In this document: positions 18,613 to 27,197 of the stretch, in pieces
How the letters are laid out: each line of letters starts with the position of its first letter
How positions within the stretch are numbered: position 1 is the first letter of the stretch
Assembly: GCA_022653075.1 (NCBI GenBank)
Contig: JALCSB010000010.1
Coordinates: 1 to 64,000, forward strand
Length of the DNA stretch: 64,000 nucleotides
Reading direction: 5' to 3'
DNA from: Intestinimonas sp.
Lineage (GTDB): Bacteria; Bacillota; Clostridia; Oscillospirales; Oscillospiraceae
Translations under genes and position numbers: made by a program
The notes under the pieces: generated by a model
What the model was told of the DNA's origin: nothing
The model's input: the letters and a program-made list of their open reading frames with translations, nothing else
The model's database searches: none

Positions 18613-19650
18613 TCAATTTCGGTTTCGAAGATTCAGGAGCTCGCGCAGAGTAAAGTTGTCGGCCGAAAGTTCTGTTTCTGTTTCACGGTATCCGTCGCAG
18701 GCAGTCGCCCTGCCGTCTGCCGTTATGCCCAGGTAGCAGGGACGTTGGGAGATAATGCGATCAATAAACAGGTGATCTGTATAATAATCAATCAAAAGTA
18801 CCGGGTATTTCTGCTCTACCCTGGCGTCATGGGCATATTCCTGTACCGCGGCGCAGTCCTCGTCGGAACAGTCCGGCCTGGCAAAGCAGAAGGCAAACAG
18901 CGGTCCCTGGCAAAGCAGCTTTTCCGTCCAGGCTCCGGATGTAATAAGCATAGCCTGTGCATGTGTGCTATACTGTATGTGCGCTCCCCACAGGCAATGG
19001 GTCCGGCGCAAATGGGCGGCGGCTTTTTCCCACCCCGGCTTCTGGGCAGAGACGGAGATTAAAAGGTTTTTGCATTCCGCCAGCAGGCGTACGCTGTTTT
19101 CGTCCACCAGCGCCTTTGGAAGCATCAGGACAAACGCGCACTCCGGCTCAGCATGGAACAATCGGATCAGTTCGGAGAGGTCGGCGCCCTCGCGCATCTC
19201 AAACAAATATACATACATGCCGAGTTCCTTGCCCTCACGGATAAGACGTTGGCAGCGCGCCATCTGGTTGCCGCCAACGCCCGGAGCCAGGTGGAAAAAG
19301 ATGGCCCAGGGAATCTCACAACCCAGCTCCGCCTCAAATTTTCGGATCCGTGCAGCTCCGCGAGACCAGCCGTTAAGCCCCGTGTTGATTCCAAATGTCT
19401 TCAGGATTTCATGGTCGACTCCCTCTACGGCGTTCCGAATTAGTGTATAGTAGGGGCTGTCTTCATTTTCCAGCATAGTTTGAGAAATATCAAAAAAGTA
19501 TGACTGGAACGGGCCCTTGGCAAACTGACCACCCATATCCACAAGTTTACGGATACTTCGTTTGGGGTCCTCGCTGATCTCACGAAGATAGCGTTCTACC
19601 ACGGATTCCACGACAATGCGCATAAATGCGTCATGGTCCAAAACAGGCAC
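18613..19650 (-). CDS. Degenerate radical-SAM-like protein lacking the CxxxCxxC cluster motif
   Basis: Colinear with the intact radical SAM at 19870: ELGCEIPWAIFFHLAPGVGGNQMARC vs KYGCNVPWAILMDPTSACNLHCTGCW; MYVYLFEMREGADLSELIRLFHAEPECAFVLMLPKALVDE vs FMYIYSGGEPLVRKNDIIKLCQAHPDCMFLAFTNATLIDE. Confidence 0.75.
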   Translation of the reverse strand: MPVLDHDAFMRIVVESVVERYLREISEDPKRSIRKLVDMGGQFAKGPFQSYFFDISQTMLENEDSPYYTLIRNAVEGVDHEILKTFGINTGLNGWSRGAARIRKFEAELGCEIPWAIFFHLAPGVGGNQMARCQRLIREGKELGMYVYLFEMREGADLSELIRLFHAEPECAFVLMLPKALVDENSVRLLAECKNLLISVSAQKPGWEKAAAHLRRTHCLWGAHIQYSTHAQAMLITSGAWTEKLLCQGPLFAFCFARPDCSDEDCAAVQEYAHDARVEQKYPVLLIDYYTDHLFIDRIISQRPCYLGITADGRATACDGYRETETELSADNFTLRELLNLRNRN

Positions 19651-19869
19651 CTCCCAGGCTTTAGAAAAATGAATTTTTTCTCATTACATAACAGTATGTT
19701 CTTATCTTTATCATATGTCCGTTTGATTTGCTGTGAAAGGGACAATTTAAGGTATTTGTCCCAAAAGGTTACACCCAACTGTTTTTGTCCGGAGACAAAA
19801 GATACCTGCGCGGGGTAGAATAAATATAAAAATCGGAAAATTTTCCCTCAGCTGCTGAAAAGGAGTTGT

Positions 19870-21255
19870 ATGTGTATGGGCGACAGAACCATCGGGGAGC
19901 AGGTGCAGACCTTTGCCCTGAAGAAAGTATTAAACTATCTAAACGAAGATCCGGATGTGGCTTTTCCCAAAATTTTGGAGTGGGTAGATCGGTTTGATAC
20001 TTCCGGTACAGTGGCATCACAGCGCAAGGTGTTTCACAATATTCTGGACCATCCTGACTGCAACTGGTATCGGCTGGCCAAGACTATCTGGAACTGCATC
20101 GACCCCCAGGTGCGCGCCACCTTTTTTGAGAATTTCATTCTGAACGCCTCCACCATCGGTATGCAGCGCCAGCATAAAGCCAAAGATAAATACGGCTGCA
20201 ACGTGCCTTGGGCCATCCTGATGGACCCCACCTCTGCCTGTAATCTGCATTGTACTGGCTGCTGGGCCGCGGAATACGGAAACAAGCTGAATATGGATTA
20301 CAACACTCTGGACAACATCATCCGCCAAGGTACCGAGACGGGTACTTTTATGTATATCTATTCCGGGGGGGAACCGCTGGTCCGTAAGAATGACATCATA
20401 AAGCTCTGCCAAGCGCACCCGGACTGTATGTTTCTGGCCTTCACCAACGCCACTCTGATCGACGAGGCTTTTGCCGACGAAATGCTGCGGGTCAAAAACT
20501 TTATTCCCGCGATCAGCATAGAGGGCTTTGAGGCGGAAACCGACTTCCGCCGCGGCAAAGGCACCTATGCTGCGGTGGCCCGCGCCATGTCCATTCTGAA
20601 GGCGAAGCACCTCCCCTTCGGTGCCTCTTGCTGCTATACCAGCAAAAATGTGGATACCATCGGCAGTGAGGAATATTTTGACGATCTTATCGAAAAAGGC
20701 TGCCTCTTTGCCTGGTTCTTTACCTATATGCCCGTGGGTCACGGAGCACCCACTGATCTGATGGCCACCGCCGACCAGCGGAAATTTATGTATGATCAGG
20801 TCCGCAAGTTCCGCAAAACCAAGCCTCTATTTACCATGGATTTCTGGAATGACGGCGAATATGTGAACGGCTGCATTGCCGGCGGCCGCAACTATCTGCA
20901 TATCAATGCCAACGGCGACATTGAGCCCTGCGCTTTCATTCACTATTCTGATTCCAATATTCACACGCATACGCTGCTCCAGGCCTATCAGAATCCTCTG
21001 TTTATGCAGTACCATGACCACCAGCCCTTCAGCCCCAACCATCTGCGCCCCTGTCCGCTGCTGGATAATCATGGCGCACTGGCTGAAATGATCCATCACT
21101 CCGGCGCACAGTCTACGGATATGCTGGTAGCGGAGGACGTGGATGAACTGTGCGGCAAATGTAAATACGCGGCGGATCACTGGCAGCCTGTGGCGGATAG
21201 GCTGTGGACAGACTCGGGACACACTCTGCCCTGTGCAAGCGTCTGTGAGAAATAA
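19870..21255 (+). CDS. Radical SAM protein with C-terminal SPASM-like cysteines
   Basis: DPTSACNLHCTGCWAAEYG, YSGGEPLVRKNDI, CAFIHYSDSNIHTHTLLQAYQNPLF, CGKCKYAADHW; AAGGAG RBS. Confidence 0.92.
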   Translation: MCMGDRTIGEQVQTFALKKVLNYLNEDPDVAFPKILEWVDRFDTSGTVASQRKVFHNILDHPDCNWYRLAKTIWNCIDPQVRATFFENFILNASTIGMQRQHKAKDKYGCNVPWAILMDPTSACNLHCTGCWAAEYGNKLNMDYNTLDNIIRQGTETGTFMYIYSGGEPLVRKNDIIKLCQAHPDCMFLAFTNATLIDEAFADEMLRVKNFIPAISIEGFEAETDFRRGKGTYAAVARAMSILKAKHLPFGASCCYTSKNVDTIGSEEYFDDLIEKGCLFAWFFTYMPVGHGAPTDLMATADQRKFMYDQVRKFRKTKPLFTMDFWNDGEYVNGCIAGGRNYLHINANGDIEPCAFIHYSDSNIHTHTLLQAYQNPLFMQYHDHQPFSPNHLRPCPLLDNHGALAEMIHHSGAQSTDMLVAEDVDELCGKCKYAADHWQPVADRLWTDSGHTLPCASVCEK

Positions 21256-21285
21256 TCCTGTGATAGCAACGAGAGAATGGTGAAC

Positions 21286-22164
21286 ATGAGTAGTCAACAA
21301 TATCAGATCATAACGGATGCCACGTCAGACCTTTCCCCCGAACAGGTGAATCAGCTCGGCGTGGATGTCATTCCCATGACTCTAGATTTAAGCGGCACCT
21401 CCTACACCTTCGGTTCGGCGTACGACAGCATCACCACGGACGAGTTTTACACCCAACTCCGCCAGGGGAAAATAGCCTCGACCTCCCAGATTAATCCCAC
21501 CGTCTATCAAGAGCACTTCACGCAGTATTTGGAACAGGGGCTGGATATCCTGTATATCTGCTTCTCCTCCGGACTGTCCGGTACGATTCAGGCCGCGCGG
21601 CTGTGCATGGCCGACCTGCAAGAGGCTTTTCCCGACCGCACGCTTCTCTGCGTGGACTCCCTATGCGCCACAGGTGGAGAGGGGTTTTTGGTCCGGGAGG
21701 CGGTCGCCAGGCAGAAGGCGGGTCTGCCGATTAGTAAGCTCGCCCAGTGGCTGGAGGAGGAAAAGCTCCATGTAAGCCACTGGTTTACTGTGGATGATCT
21801 AGCCCATCTGCGCCGCGGTGGGCGCATTTCCGCCACTACCGCACTGGTGGGTTCCGCCCTTCAGATTAAGCCCGTCCTCCATGTGGATAACGAGGGCCGC
21901 CTGGTCAACATGGGAAAGGCACGGGGCCGAAAACGCTCCATTATCGCGCTGGCTGACCATATGGACGCCACATGGACCCCTGAGCGGGGCAAATTGGTAC
22001 ATATCGCCCACGGCTGCTGTCCCGAAGACGCGGATTTTCTTCGCCGGACTGTGCAAAAGCGGCATCCCGACGCAGAAATTACCGTCTATGACGTTGGCCC
22101 CATCGTCGGTGCCCACGGCGGCGTCGGCATCCTGACCTTGTTCTTCTGGGGCAAAGAGCGGTAA
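21286..22164 (+). CDS. DegV family (fatty acid-binding) protein
   Basis: QIITDATSDLSPEQVNQLGVDVIPMTL, SSGLSGTIQAARL, GGRISATTALVGSALQIKPVL. Confidence 0.93.
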   Translation: MSSQQYQIITDATSDLSPEQVNQLGVDVIPMTLDLSGTSYTFGSAYDSITTDEFYTQLRQGKIASTSQINPTVYQEHFTQYLEQGLDILYICFSSGLSGTIQAARLCMADLQEAFPDRTLLCVDSLCATGGEGFLVREAVARQKAGLPISKLAQWLEEEKLHVSHWFTVDDLAHLRRGGRISATTALVGSALQIKPVLHVDNEGRLVNMGKARGRKRSIIALADHMDATWTPERGKLVHIAHGCCPEDADFLRRTVQKRHPDAEITVYDVGPIVGAHGGVGILTLFFWGKER

Positions 22165-22220
22165 TACGTTTCGATAGGCCGTCCCATATCCCGCCTAAGG
22201 AAAAAATCTGACCAGACAAA

Positions 22221-22261
22221 AAAGCACAGAGGGCATTTAATGCCCTCTGTGCTTTTTTTTG
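22221..22261. terminator. Bidirectional intrinsic terminator overlapping the yjdF stop codon
   Basis: AAAGCACAGAGGGCATTTAATGCCCTCTGTGCTTTTTTTT. Confidence 0.9.
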
Positions 22262-22656
22262 CGTTTCTCCTGCCGCAGTCCAAACTGGCGCTTTTTTTCC
22301 GTCTCCCGCTGTTGGCGGGAGTGCGCCTTGCGTTCCAGTTTACCCTGCTCCTGCTGAAGCTTCAACGCTTGTTGAGCTTTCGTGCCGATCCCGCCGCTCT
22401 GCAATTGCTTATGGATCTCACGCTGCATACGCTTGGGACTAATCCGCCTTTCCTGTCCGGCTTCTGTTTCGACGGACGGACTGAACCGCAGCCTGTTCCA
22501 GTTTTTGAGGAAGTATTCCCAGACCTCGTAATCTTTCGGCTCTGCACCGAATGTGACCTTGCATACCTCGTACTGCCCTGCGCACTGGCATTCATATACG
22601 CCCACCCAGAACGGCTCCTCAAAAAATACGGTCAGCTTTGATACGGTTAAATCCAT
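22237..22656 (-). CDS. yjdF: YjdF family protein (DUF2992)
   Basis: MDLTVSKLTVFFEEPFWVGVYECQCAGQYEVCKVTFGAEPKDYEVWEYFLKNWNRLRFSPSVE and basic C-terminus; AAGGAGG RBS. Confidence 0.88.
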   Translation of the reverse strand: MDLTVSKLTVFFEEPFWVGVYECQCAGQYEVCKVTFGAEPKDYEVWEYFLKNWNRLRFSPSVETEAGQERRISPKRMQREIHKQLQSGGIGTKAQQALKLQQEQGKLERKAHSRQQRETEKKRQFGLRQEKRKKKHRGH

Positions 22657-22659
22657 GTC

Positions 22660-22755
22660 TATTCCTCCTTTTGGATTGCCTGCAAAGAACGGACAACCAA
22701 GGAGGCAGGTTACTGACGGCGCGAGGCCGCGTCCGGACTACCGACCGGAGCTGTG
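22660..22755 (-). promoter_or_regulatory. Probable yjdF-type riboswitch leader
   Basis: Minus strand CCTGCCTCCTTGGTTGTCCGTTCTTTGCAGGCAATCCAAAAGGAGG: CCTGC/GCAGG stem with CCTCCTT available to pair with the AAGGAGG RBS; directly upstream of yjdF. Confidence 0.6.
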
Positions 22756-22812
22756 TTTTTATCTTTGCATCTCTATTTTACCGCATGGCTCGGCAAAGTC
22801 AATGCCGGATGT

Positions 22813-23958
22813 TCAGATGCCGCCGGCCGCGGCAGAGGTGGGCGTGAAAATGGAGTTAACCTGCTCGTCCGTCAAATCCACGCCGAATACCGTCTTGTAG
22901 TAATCTTTGGCTTTCGCGGTCACGTCGATGTCCTGGAACAGGTCTGGATAGACCGTTTTAGCCAGCCACAGCAGAGTCACGGGCGTGTCTACGCCGGGCG
23001 TATAGCCCCGGTAAAGTCCCAATGGCATCTTATAAACCCGCTGATTTTGTATGGCGGCCACGCCGCTCCAGTCATAGCTCCCAATGGTGTTGTGGTACAG
23101 ATTCTCGGGCTGCGCACTGGTAAAGTTGGTGACCAAAACGACATCGGGGTTCCAAGCATAGACCTGCTCCATATTGACCTGGACGGAGTTGTCGGTAGTC
23201 AGTTCCTCCCCCACGTTGACCGCGCCGACAGCGTCACACCACCACTGTCCAAAGAAATTCTTACCGGAGGACAGCATCGTGGTATCGCTGTACTGGAATA
23301 GGACAAAAATACGGGCTCGCTGGGTGTCGGTCAGGGAGGAAACCCGCTGCTGGATCATCTGGTAGACGTCGTCGCTGTACTGCTTCACCACATCGGCCTT
23401 GGCGTCCTGGGGGAACATCTCACTGAGCAGCGAAATCCACTGGTTCAGCGTCTCGATACAATTGTAATCCCACTTATTGACCGAGATGCCAACCGCTGCG
23501 AAACCGGCATTGCGCAACTGCTCGCCGATGGCGGTATCCGAAGAGCTGTAAAACACCACGTCGGGCTTCAGCTTCATCAGCTCTTCCGTATTAACCTGGT
23601 CGCCGGACACGCAATCGGTCTGGGCATTCAGGATCTCAGGGTACATCTGTCCCAACAGACTGTTCTGGGCGGCCGTCATGCTGGCCTTGGGCATCGCCAC
23701 AATTTTCTCCGCCGAATGGAAGAACACCGATAGGACCGAGGGCAGCGGGTAAATGCCGCAGACCGCGATGCGGTCGATTTTCACCGGCACTGTCACGGTG
23801 TTGTCCGCCTGATCCGTGATTGTGATGGTATCCGCCGGTGTGCTCTCTGTGGGAGCGGCACTGCCGCCAGCGGCTGTGCCGGCGCCCCCGCCGCAGCCGG
23901 CCAGAGACAGAGACAGTGCGGACACAAGAATAAAAGAGAACCATTTTTTACATTTCAT
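22813..23958 (-). CDS. ABC transporter substrate-binding lipoprotein (BtuF/FhuD/FecB-like)
   Basis: Lipobox LSLAGCGGG; ITITDQADNTVTVPVKIDRIAV; LMKLKPDVVFYSSSD. Confidence 0.9.
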   Translation of the reverse strand: MKCKKWFSFILVSALSLSLAGCGGGAGTAAGGSAAPTESTPADTITITDQADNTVTVPVKIDRIAVCGIYPLPSVLSVFFHSAEKIVAMPKASMTAAQNSLLGQMYPEILNAQTDCVSGDQVNTEELMKLKPDVVFYSSSDTAIGEQLRNAGFAAVGISVNKWDYNCIETLNQWISLLSEMFPQDAKADVVKQYSDDVYQMIQQRVSSLTDTQRARIFVLFQYSDTTMLSSGKNFFGQWWCDAVGAVNVGEELTTDNSVQVNMEQVYAWNPDVVLVTNFTSAQPENLYHNTIGSYDWSGVAAIQNQRVYKMPLGLYRGYTPGVDTPVTLLWLAKTVYPDLFQDIDVTAKAKDYYKTVFGVDLTDEQVNSIFTPTSAAAGGI

Positions 23959-25109
23959 AGGTTGATGCTTCCTTTCCCATTCAATGGTGAACCAATTAAA
24001 TCAGGTATATTTCTCCGGAAAATTCGCCCCGAAAACGCCTCGCTCGGCAGCGGGTAAAACTCGCTGCCACCTGGGCAGATTGGGCGGTACAGCGGATCTG
24101 CGAGGATGTGGTCGGACGGCTTCAGCAGAGCGATCAAGTCGTCCTCGTCCTTCGCTTCCATGTCCCCTTCAGCCAGCAGGCCCGGCTCGGTCTCCAGCGG
24201 ACACAGAACACGGGCGGAACGTCCGAATTCCTCTCCGATGGCGGCGGCCAGGGAGCCAGCGCTGACGCTCTCCCCGATGAGAGTCAGTGCGGGGCGCGCC
24301 TCCCGCGGCCGGCGTAGGTACGCGGCGCCGCAGCAACCGGTGTCGGCCGCCCGCTCCAGCGCGGCTATAAGCCGCCCTGAAAATTTCACACCGAATGGTA
24401 CGCCGACCACATAGGGTGTGCCAAAGAGCTTCTGCAACGTCCGGGCAGCCGTCAGGCCCGAATAGGAGACCACCAGATTGACGGAGGCCCGCCCGGCCTG
24501 GCTTAACTCATCCAGCGTGCTGCCCATCGCCCATGAGGAAATAACGGTAAACCCGTTTCCCTCCAGGATACTCCGCATGGACCCGTCACTGCCGTTTACG
24601 GAAAAGTCCAGCGGTGTCAGGCCCAGTAGATTCACCGACCGTCCCGGCTCCCGCCGCAGGCTCCGGTCGGCGAAGCGCCCCGCCACGGCGGCAAAGGCCA
24701 TACCTGCCCCGGACAAGTAGGAGTGCATCCCGTTGGTAGGCAGGCCAAAGGCCGGAATCCCCGTTCGGTGCTCTACCTCCGAGGCGATGGCGGGAAGATC
24801 CGTACCGATCATCATGGGGATGGGTGTCCCGCAGAGGGCGACAAACCGGGGGTGGAGCTCCAGCGCTGTCTCCGTGATGTCCCGGACGAGTTTTTCGTCG
24901 TCGCCCATGATGGCCTCCATCTCCGACAGGGCTGAGATAAACACCAGACTGTCCTGATCGTACCAGCGGGGTTCATCATGAGTATGGTAGGTGGAATTAC
25001 AGCCGGATGCGTCGTGGATAACGCACATGCCGCCCAGCTCGTAAAGCGCCGAACAGACGCCAGAGGAGTCGGCCGCGTAGGTGGAAATGATTCTCGCCGT
25101 CTGTTTCAT
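23955..25109 (-). CDS. Nitrogenase component 1-like protein (NifK/NifD family)
   Basis: ALYELGGMCVIHDASGCNSTYHTHDEPRW, FVALCGTPIPMMIGTDLPAIASEVEHRTGIPAFGLPTNG; 4-nt overlap with upstream gene. Confidence 0.85.
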   Translation of the reverse strand: MKQTARIISTYAADSSGVCSALYELGGMCVIHDASGCNSTYHTHDEPRWYDQDSLVFISALSEMEAIMGDDEKLVRDITETALELHPRFVALCGTPIPMMIGTDLPAIASEVEHRTGIPAFGLPTNGMHSYLSGAGMAFAAVAGRFADRSLRREPGRSVNLLGLTPLDFSVNGSDGSMRSILEGNGFTVISSWAMGSTLDELSQAGRASVNLVVSYSGLTAARTLQKLFGTPYVVGVPFGVKFSGRLIAALERAADTGCCGAAYLRRPREARPALTLIGESVSAGSLAAAIGEEFGRSARVLCPLETEPGLLAEGDMEAKDEDDLIALLKPSDHILADPLYRPICPGGSEFYPLPSEAFSGRIFRRNIPDLIGSPLNGKGSINL

Positions 25110-26434
25110 ATGCAGCACGCACACCCCAGTCCCTTTGCCTGAATGAGACTGCGGGCGTCCCTTTCCTCAAGATAGGCGCCGGTCATCAGGCCGGCCAGAC
25201 GGGCAATGCCGTCGTAGCCGTACATACCGCCGCCCTCGACGATGTTGACAAAGTGGCGGGTGCCGGTAAAGTAAGCCGCCTTTTGTCCTATCGCCAGCAC
25301 CGGCTCCCTGCCGGCTCTGGGAAGCACACGCATTTTGGGGTGTATGGTGGCCCGGAGCATTAGCTCCGGCACATGGGTCCGGAGCCAGCCGAAGGCCCCG
25401 CGCTCCTCCTCGTTTATGGCGTCCAGATACACGGAAGCCACACGGAATCCATGCTGGCAGAGCAGCCTTGCCAGACCCAGCGGCCTGGGCGTGGCCGTAT
25501 AGTCCACCGAAACCGCCATATCCCCGATAACCTCCCGAGCCCCCTGGAGCGCCCGCTCCGCCCGCGCCCGGCCCGGCGCGGTCTGTGGTGCATCTATGCT
25601 CAGGCATCCGGCAAGGCGGCATAGGTTGTCCTCAATTTCATCATAGTCAAACGACTGGGGAAGATACAGCTGCTTCTGACCCAGCCGCCGCTCCAGTTCC
25701 TCGCAGCCCGCCACCGCAGACGGATATGTGGAAAGATTGACCGATGCTTCCGCCATCTCCTGGTACTCACCATAGGTTCTGCACCAGGTGATGTCCCGTA
25801 GGCGGAACCCGTTTTTCTGAATCATCCGTACCAGTTCGGACGATGCGTCGGTGGGCAGATCGTTGCCGATGAGATTCACCGCTTTGGGATCCTTGGGCCG
25901 CGGCTTCAGCAGGCTGTACAGCTGCTTCCGCATGAGCTGGTCGGGGGTTAGTCCGCTTTTCCGCATGATGGGGTTCATATAACAGTCGGTGAATGCGGTT
26001 TGGGGAAAGCGCTCCCGCAGCACCCGGTAGACCTGGGGCAGGTCGCAGCTCATGAAATGGTGAATACAGCTGGTAAAAATGAGCACCGCCGGCGGCATAC
26101 AGGGCAGCTTGTTCAAAATGTCTGTAACGCCGTCGATGATCAGCTCCTCCATGTCCCCGTCCAGTACGTTTTCCTCCCGGATTTCCACGGTGGAAAACCG
26201 CTCCTCGGCCTTCATCTCCGCCGCCGTCAGCACCACGCCGCGCAGGCACCCGGCGGCGCAGACAAAGATCTGATGGGCTTCCGGGAGAAGCATACCCGTG
26301 TGGACAATATTCCACATGCCACGGGCCGGGGCGCCGTACTCCAGTCCCGAGGGAAACGGCGCCGGGAACGCGGCGTCCTTTATGGCGACCGCCGCTCCGG
26401 TCTCGTCGGGTTCAGCTCCTATCCGTTTGAGCAT
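25106..26434 (-). CDS. Nitrogenase component 1-like protein (NifD family)
   Basis: HQIFVCAAGCLRGVVLTAAEM, AVLIFTSCIHHFMSCD, KAVNLIGNDLPTDASSELVRMIQKNGFRLRDI, GGMYGYDGIARLAGLM; start MLKRIGAEP at 26434. Confidence 0.83.
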   Translation of the reverse strand: MLKRIGAEPDETGAAVAIKDAAFPAPFPSGLEYGAPARGMWNIVHTGMLLPEAHQIFVCAAGCLRGVVLTAAEMKAEERFSTVEIREENVLDGDMEELIIDGVTDILNKLPCMPPAVLIFTSCIHHFMSCDLPQVYRVLRERFPQTAFTDCYMNPIMRKSGLTPDQLMRKQLYSLLKPRPKDPKAVNLIGNDLPTDASSELVRMIQKNGFRLRDITWCRTYGEYQEMAEASVNLSTYPSAVAGCEELERRLGQKQLYLPQSFDYDEIEDNLCRLAGCLSIDAPQTAPGRARAERALQGAREVIGDMAVSVDYTATPRPLGLARLLCQHGFRVASVYLDAINEEERGAFGWLRTHVPELMLRATIHPKMRVLPRAGREPVLAIGQKAAYFTGTRHFVNIVEGGGMYGYDGIARLAGLMTGAYLEERDARSLIQAKGLGCACCI

Positions 26435-26435
26435 T

Positions 26436-27197
26436 TTACTTCTCCTTTCCGCACACGTGCAGAATGGCCTCGGCCAGCCTCCGGTACTCTCCAGCCATAG
26501 CGCTGTCCGGGAACGCCTCCACCACGGTCTTTCCCAGCTCCTCCGCCTCCTGTACCGTTTCGCTCCGGTCCAGGATCCCGATAATGCCGGTATGCACATC
26601 CTCGGCCAGTTCTTCCACCTTCTCCTGTTCTTTTTTGACGTTCCGGCGATTCAAAACAATGCCGCCCAGTTCGGCGTACCCGCGGGAGCGGAAGTTATCC
26701 ACCGCCAGTGCAATATTAGCCGCGGCATGGAGGGCCATATTTTCTCCCGAGGTCAAAATAAACACCTTATCGGCATAGCCTCGGCGCATGGGCACGGAAA
26801 AGCCGCCGCAGACCACGTCGCCCAGTACGTCGTAAATAATAACGTCGGGCCTGAATGTCTCAAAGGCGCCCTTCTCCCGCAGCTTCTCCAGCGCGGCGGT
26901 AATGCCCCGCCCGGCACAGCCCAGGCCCGGTGTGGGTCCACCCGCTTCCACGCAGAGAACCCCCCGATACCCCCTGGATACCATATCGTCCAGGGTCAGG
27001 CCGCCGCCCCGCTCCCGGATAAGGTCCAGAACCGTCCGGGCCGACCTTCCGCCCAGAAGGCTGGAGGTGGAATCGGCCTTTGGGTCGCAGCCAATCTGCA
27101 TCACGGTCAGTCCCTGCTCGGCAAGCGCCGCGGAGACATTTGACACCGTGGTGGATTTCCCGATCCCGCCCTTTCCATAAACCGCAAACTGTATCAT
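26436..27197 (-). CDS. Nitrogenase iron protein-like ATPase (NifH/CfbC/BchL family)
   Basis: [38 protein letters not shown]; cluster cysteines GLGCAGRGI and [11 protein letters not shown]. Confidence 0.93.
   Translation of the reverse strand: MIQFAVYGKGGIGKSTTVSNVSAALAEQGLTVMQIGCDPKADSTSSLLGGRSARTVLDLIRERGGGLTLDDMVSRGYRGVLCVEAGGPTPGLGCAGRGITAALEKLREKGAFETFRPDVIIYDVLGDVVCGGFSVPMRRGYADKVFILTSGENMALHAAANIALAVDNFRSRGYAELGGIVLNRRNVKKEQEKVEELAEDVHTGIIGILDRSETVQEAEELGKTVVEAFPDSAMAGEYRRLAEAILHVCGKEK

Noticed and set aside
26436-27197. Annotation of the NifH-like gene as true nitrogenase reductase with N2 fixation
   Set aside because: The partner component-1 proteins lack FeMo-co ligands by eye, and nifB/E/N are absent from the window.
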